Shown here in pieces: positions 5,259-8,361 of a stretch of DNA of 8,361 bases (the first letter of the stretch is position 1; every line of letters starts with the position of its first letter). The stretch covers positions 1-8,361 of the forward strand of contig JAKSUS010000046.1 in assembly GCA_024408745.1 (NCBI GenBank). The letters are read 5' to 3'. The translations under genes were made by a program, and so were the position numbers. Under the pieces are notes generated by a model that did no database searches, was not told where the DNA came from, and saw only the letters and a program-made list of their open reading frames with translations. This DNA is from Candidatus Gastranaerophilales bacterium. GTDB taxonomy: Bacteria; Cyanobacteriota; Vampirovibrionia; Gastranaerophilales; JAILCC01.

Positions 5259-6363
5259 TTATATCTTATTGTTTGAACTTCGTAGGTATGCTTCAATGAA
5301 TCCGTCAAGTTCGCCGTTCATAACTTTTTCAACATTACCTTCTTCGTAATTTGTTCGGTGGTCTTTGACCATTTTATACGGATGGAATACATAAGAGCGA
5401 ATTTGCGAACCGAAATTAACATCAATGTTTTCGCCTTTTAAGCCCGCTAACTTTGCTTCATGTTCCGCCTGTTTTATTGCAAGAAGTTTTGAAGCCAGCA
5501 TTTGCATTGCTAATTCTTTATTTTGAAGCTGAGAACGTTCTTGTTGACATTTAACAACAATTCCCGATGGTTTGTGGTAAATTCTTACCGCTGTTTCAAC
5601 TTTATTTACATTTTGTCCGCCCGCACCTCCTGAACGCATTGTTTCAATTTCTATATCATCAGGTGATATATCTATTTGCTTTTCAATGTCAGGTACAAGA
5701 GGACTGACTTCAAGTGATGCAAAACTTGTCTGTCTTTTATTATTTGCATTAAAAGGGGATAATCTTACGAGTCTGTGGACTCCTTTTTCTGCTCTTGAAT
5801 ATCCGTAAGCATATTTACCTGTAAGTTTTATTGTTGCAGATTTTATTCCTGCTTCATCACCTTCTGACATATCCATTAAATCAACTTTCCAGTTTTTAAG
5901 TTGCGCCCAACGTGTGTACATTCTTAGTAGCATTTGAGCCCAGTCTTGTGCATCAGTTCCGCCTGCACCTGCAATAACAGTTAAAATAGCATCATTTTTA
6001 TCATATTCACCGGACAACATATTTTCCAATTCCCATTTATCAAGTGTATGCGATAGATTATTAACGGTTGAAGTTAGTTCGTTTAAAAGTTCTTCGTCTT
6101 CTTCTGTTTCTAAAACTTCAACAAGCGTAAAAGCATCTTGTAATTGCTTATCTAAATCATTGATAAAATTGAGAATTTCTTTTTTCTCGTTTAATTCTTT
6201 TGATAAACTTGCGGAAAGTTCAATGTTTTCCCAAACATTTTGTTTCTGAAGTTCACCTTCAATATGTTTTATGTCTGAAATTATTGTATCTAAGTCAAAG
6301 ATACTCCTTTGCTTTAAATATTCTTTGAGATATGCTTTCTAAATCTTTTTTTATTTCGTACAT
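5259..6363 (-). CDS. prfB: Peptide chain release factor 2, with programmed +1 frameshift
   Basis: RF2 recognises UGA and UAA in the ribosomal A site and triggers release of the finished protein. The reading frame starts at ATG 6363, 5 nt after a good AAGAGG, and runs 22 codons to an in-frame TGA (6297-6295). A +1 shift skipping T6297 continues with GAC at 6296 to TAA 5259, giving 22 + 345 = 367 residues, against 365 in E. coli. The SPF stop-codon recognition motif is at 202-204 (RLSPFNANNKRQTSF) and the catalytic GGQ at 248-250 (SGGAGGQNVNKVET), nearly the E. coli positions. The N-terminal domain is helical and acidic. A shorter call from TTG 6029 would lose 111 residues and should not be used. 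It lies 90 nt downstream of the flagellar genes in the same direction. Expression is autoregulated by the frameshift. Confidence 0.97.
6294..6309 (-). promoter_or_regulatory. prfB programmed +1 frameshift signal
   Basis: Reading on the minus strand, AAGGAG (6309-6304) is an internal Shine-Dalgarno-like stimulator, followed by TAT and the slippery CTTTGAC (6300-6294). This is the conserved RF2 arrangement: 3 nt between stimulator and CTT, the stop UGA, and a C after it that weakens termination. When RF2 is scarce the ribosome pauses at UGA and slips from CUU to UUU, restoring RF2 synthesis. Confidence 0.97.
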
Positions 6364-6432
6364 AAAAACCTCTTATAATATTATAGTAATATAAAAATTA
6401 TAAATATAAACTATAAATTTAAAGAGGCTTTT
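6364..6432 (-). promoter_or_regulatory. Possible hairpin sequestering the prfB ribosome binding site
   Basis: AAAAGCCTCTT (6432-6422, minus strand) can pair over 11 bp, with one G-U, with AAGAGGTTTTT (6374-6364), which contains the prfB Shine-Dalgarno. The loop is 47 nt and very AT-rich. A transcript reading through from the flagellar genes would contain both arms; one starting inside the loop, for example from TATAAT at 6402-6397, would not. The T-run at the 3' arm also allows a reading as a poor terminator. This is inference from complementarity only. Confidence 0.35.
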
Positions 6433-6453
6433 ATTATAAATATTATGAAAAAA

Positions 6454-7257
6454 TTAACTCAACAGTTCTAATGCACTTTGTAGAATTTGTTTATTGGTTG
6501 AAATTAATTTGTTAGTCATTTCCATTTGCATTTTTGCCTGTTGATAATATGAAATATTTGCTTTAAAATCAACGTTTGATTGTTCAATCAAACCGCCTCT
6601 GATTTCAGCATTACCTATAACCGGTTTGCCTGAGTCAGAAGTTTCAACAAAGTGTCCGCTTTCTATTTCAAGAAGTCCTGCTGGGTTGTTAAAGTTATGT
6701 ACGGCAACTTTGTAAAGAGGGGTTTTAACTTTTCCGCCATCTGATTTACCGTAAATTATTCCGTTGCCCTCAACTTCAAATTCGTCGTATTTACCTAAGT
6801 ATTTACCGTTGGCAGGGTCAATCCAAAGTTTTATTTCGGTTGTAGGTAAAGTAGTTACATCCCCTTCTTCTTCCGGTGAATTTGCTAAAACTTTTCCTTC
6901 ATCATTTAAAATGTAACCTTGAACTGCATGCCCTTTCTTACTTCTTAAAACGCCTGCATCATCATACTTAAATTCGCCTAATCTTGTATACATTGTTTGA
7001 TTATCGTTTGTTTTTACAACAAAAAATCCTTTACCTTCCAAAAACATATTTTCAGGTGATGTACCGGGTAATGATTTTCCTTGGTCAACCTTTTGTCCGA
7101 ATTGGTCTACATAACCTGCGCCTAAAAATGTGTTAAATCTGAATTGATTTTCTCTGTATCCGGGAGTGTAAATATTGGTTAAGTTTTGTGCTAACGCATC
7201 AATCCAGTTAGCAGTTGCACGTTGCGTGTTTAGAGCTGTAATAAATCCGTCATTCAT
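6454..7257 (-). CDS. FlgE/FlgF/FlgG-family flagellar hook-basal body protein
   Basis: This 267-residue axial protein of the flagellar rod or hook is secreted through the flagellar type III apparatus without a cleaved signal. The N-terminal rod domain has the expected pattern in altered form (AQNLTNIYTPGYRENQFRF at 23-41, usually ANNLAN-x-x-T-x-GFK). The middle has QGKSLPGTSPENMFLEGKGFFVV (59-81) and YTRLGEF (90-96). It then has PLYKVAVHNFNNPAGL (180-195), and the C-terminal domain has GGLIEQSNVD (221-230) followed by a heptad-rich helix to the end. Length and the F-N-N-P-x-G-L block fit FlgG/FlgF best, but the position after a FliK-like gene suits a hook protein (FlgE), so I give no symbol. 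The start overlaps the upstream gene by 8 bp, with AAGGAG at 7273-7268, indicating translational coupling. Confidence 0.88.
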   Translation of the reverse strand: MNDGFITALNTQRATANWIDALAQNLTNIYTPGYRENQFRFNTFLGAGYVDQFGQKVDQGKSLPGTSPENMFLEGKGFFVVKTNDNQTMYTRLGEFKYDDAGVLRSKKGHAVQGYILNDEGKVLANSPEEEGDVTTLPTTEIKLWIDPANGKYLGKYDEFEVEGNGIIYGKSDGGKVKTPLYKVAVHNFNNPAGLLEIESGHFVETSDSGKPVIGNAEIRGGLIEQSNVDFKANISYYQQAKMQMEMTNKLISTNKQILQSALELLS

Positions 7258-8026
7258 CTTTATTCTTCTCCTTATTTTTATTCTGATTATCTTTTTGTTG
7301 ATTAAAATTTCTGTAATTTAATTCATTATAGGGTATATTTTCTTCATCAAACTTTGCTTTTAACATAGGAAGTGCGCTCTTTAAAACCGCTTCCATAGCT
7401 TTGTCATTTGGTATAAAATCAGCAGACAACTTACCGTCTTTTGAAATCTTTATAATTACACTTGTATCATTTCCAAAATCAAGTCTTATGGGTTTTCCTG
7501 TTTTAAATGCATTATCAAGTGCTGCAAATAATGTTTTTGAAACTTCTATACTTTTATAAGAAATATCAAGATTTTCACCGTTAATCATCATATTAAATGT
7601 TTGATTTTGTGAATCGACAGAATTTATACTTACATCCTGCCTTTGAGTTAAGCCTTCAAAAAGCTTGATATCATTGATTTCTAAATCATTAAGATTTATT
7701 TGATATTTACTCATATCTTTATCGAAAAATTTATTTTCATCAAAATCTTTTATTCCCATATCAAAAAGTTTGTTACTAAGATTTTGAAAACTTTGGATGT
7801 ATGCTATTGCAGGATTGTTATTTTGTTCAAGATTTTCTTCGTTTAATAATTCTTCCGATGTTTGATTTTCTTCAATATTATCTAAAACTGCTTCTTTAAC
7901 ATCTTCAGTTTTTGAAACATCAACATAAGAAGAAAAATCATAAGAGTGATTTCTGTATGAATAATTTCTGCTACTTCTTGTAACAGATGAGGAATTACTA
8001 TTCTTTTGTATTTCATTAATATTCAT
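7250..8026 (-). CDS. FliK-like flagellar hook-length control protein
   Basis: The 258-residue protein has a long Asn/Ser/Glu-rich, probably disordered N-terminal half (1-75). A compact C-terminal region follows (about 165-236): GKPIRLDFGNDTSVIIKISKDGKLSADFIPNDKA, then a helix ending LKAKFDEENIPYNEL. The strand pattern followed by a helix resembles the FliK C-terminal domain, which switches export specificity by contacting FlhB when the hook is long enough. The tail (241-258) is almost only Asn, Gln, Lys, Asp and Glu. E. coli FliK is longer (about 400 residues), so its ruler part would be short. The order fliJ, this gene, axial gene matches fliJ-fliK-flgE elsewhere and is the main support. It overlaps its upstream neighbour by 11 bp and its downstream one by 8 bp, and has AAAAGGA 7 nt before the ATG. 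Confidence 0.6.
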   Translation of the reverse strand: MNINEIQKNSNSSSVTRSSRNYSYRNHSYDFSSYVDVSKTEDVKEAVLDNIEENQTSEELLNEENLEQNNNPAIAYIQSFQNLSNKLFDMGIKDFDENKFFDKDMSKYQINLNDLEINDIKLFEGLTQRQDVSINSVDSQNQTFNMMINGENLDISYKSIEVSKTLFAALDNAFKTGKPIRLDFGNDTSVIIKISKDGKLSADFIPNDKAMEAVLKSALPMLKAKFDEENIPYNELNYRNFNQQKDNQNKNKEKNKDE

Positions 8027-8361
8027 TTTCTAATCCTTTTAAATATTCTTCCAATTCGGCTTCTTCCTGCTTTTCTCTTTGCATTCTGAAATGTTTTATT
8101 GACGCTGTTTCATTTAACTGTTTCATTTCAATTTCTTTTTGTTCTTTATCGTATTCTTCTTTTTTCTTTTCCTTATGCTTTTCTAAAACTTTTACGTTTT
8201 GTTCACATATTGTAAGTTTGTCTTGTTCTTCTTTTAACTTTTGTTCTGCTTCCTGTTTTTTAATTTCTAATTCTTCAAGTTGCTTGTATAAGTGTTTTAT
8301 AAATTTATCGTACATTTCGTATTGCATTGGGTGTGCTTTTTTCATATCGGCTTGTACGCTT
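8016..8361 (-). CDS. fliJ: FliJ-like flagellar export chaperone (5' end outside window)
   Basis: The visible protein is almost entirely charged coiled coil. The ending VLEKHKEKKKEEYDKEQKEI followed by EMKQLNETA is typical of the FliJ C-terminal half (LEKLKEK-x-x-x-EY-x-x-E-x-x-x-x-E-x-K-x-LDE-x-A). FliJ is a soluble component beneath the FliI ATPase ring that helps deliver export chaperones and couple ATP hydrolysis to flagellar protein export. From ATG 8345 there are 109 residues, but FliJ usually has about 140-150. The frame is open to the window edge (SVQAD precedes that Met) and no Shine-Dalgarno is visible, so the true start probably lies about 30-40 codons upstream. The 3' end overlaps the FliK-like gene by 11 bp. 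Other coiled-coil proteins look similar; the operon context decides. Confidence 0.75.
   Translation of the reverse strand, partial: SVQADMKKAHPMQYEMYDKFIKHLYKQLEELEIKKQEAEQKLKEEQDKLTICEQNVKVLEKHKEKKKEEYDKEQKEIEMKQLNETASIKHFRMQREKQEEAELEEYLKGLENEY

Overview
The window is a strongly AT-rich piece of bacterial chromosome. It carries a clear prfB with a programmed frameshift, a piece of a flagellar operon, a LysM cell-wall amidase, an SGNH hydrolase, and a large GHKL-ATPase-like protein of unknown role. The style of the proteins (Lys/Asn/Ile-rich, signal-less LysM amidase, flagellar genes in a low-GC genome, cyanobacterial-like RF2 text around its SPF motif) makes me lean towards a gut Melainabacteria/Gastranaerophilales-type organism. 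That is an impression from memory; nothing in the window, such as an rRNA, settles it.

Left third (1-1922): one long + strand gene for a protein with a recognisable but degenerate GHKL (Bergerat-fold) ATP-binding core, and a C-terminal segment that looks like a metallopeptidase-type domain without its HExxH motif. It may extend beyond the left edge.

Gene-poor stretch (1923-3049): about 1.1 kb with no intact gene but dense structure. Two 28-base inverted copies of a REP-like palindrome lie 678 bp apart (outer limits 2209 and 2886). Between them are a G-quadruplex-type G-run, a 56-nt compound hairpin, the C-terminal half of a broken SMR-family small multidrug transporter gene, and a cluster of direct and inverted ATTTCAATTT/GTGTCC repeats. 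This looks like an accretion site for small mobile or repetitive elements.

Middle (3050-5161): a LysM + Amidase_3 peptidoglycan amidase on the minus strand, divergent from an SGNH hydrolase on the plus strand. The hydrolase converges with a small unknown minus-strand gene. The amidase and the small gene share a nearly identical promoter-proximal leader.

Right part (5259-8361): a minus-strand series, in transcription order fliJ (5' end outside the window), a FliK-like gene, a FlgE/F/G-family hook/rod gene, then prfB. The three flagellar genes overlap by 8-11 bp and form a translationally coupled operon for export-apparatus chaperone, hook-length control and axial structure. prfB follows 90 nt later. 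It is complete only if the ribosome shifts +1 at an in-frame UGA after codon 22, the autoregulatory switch of release factor 2.
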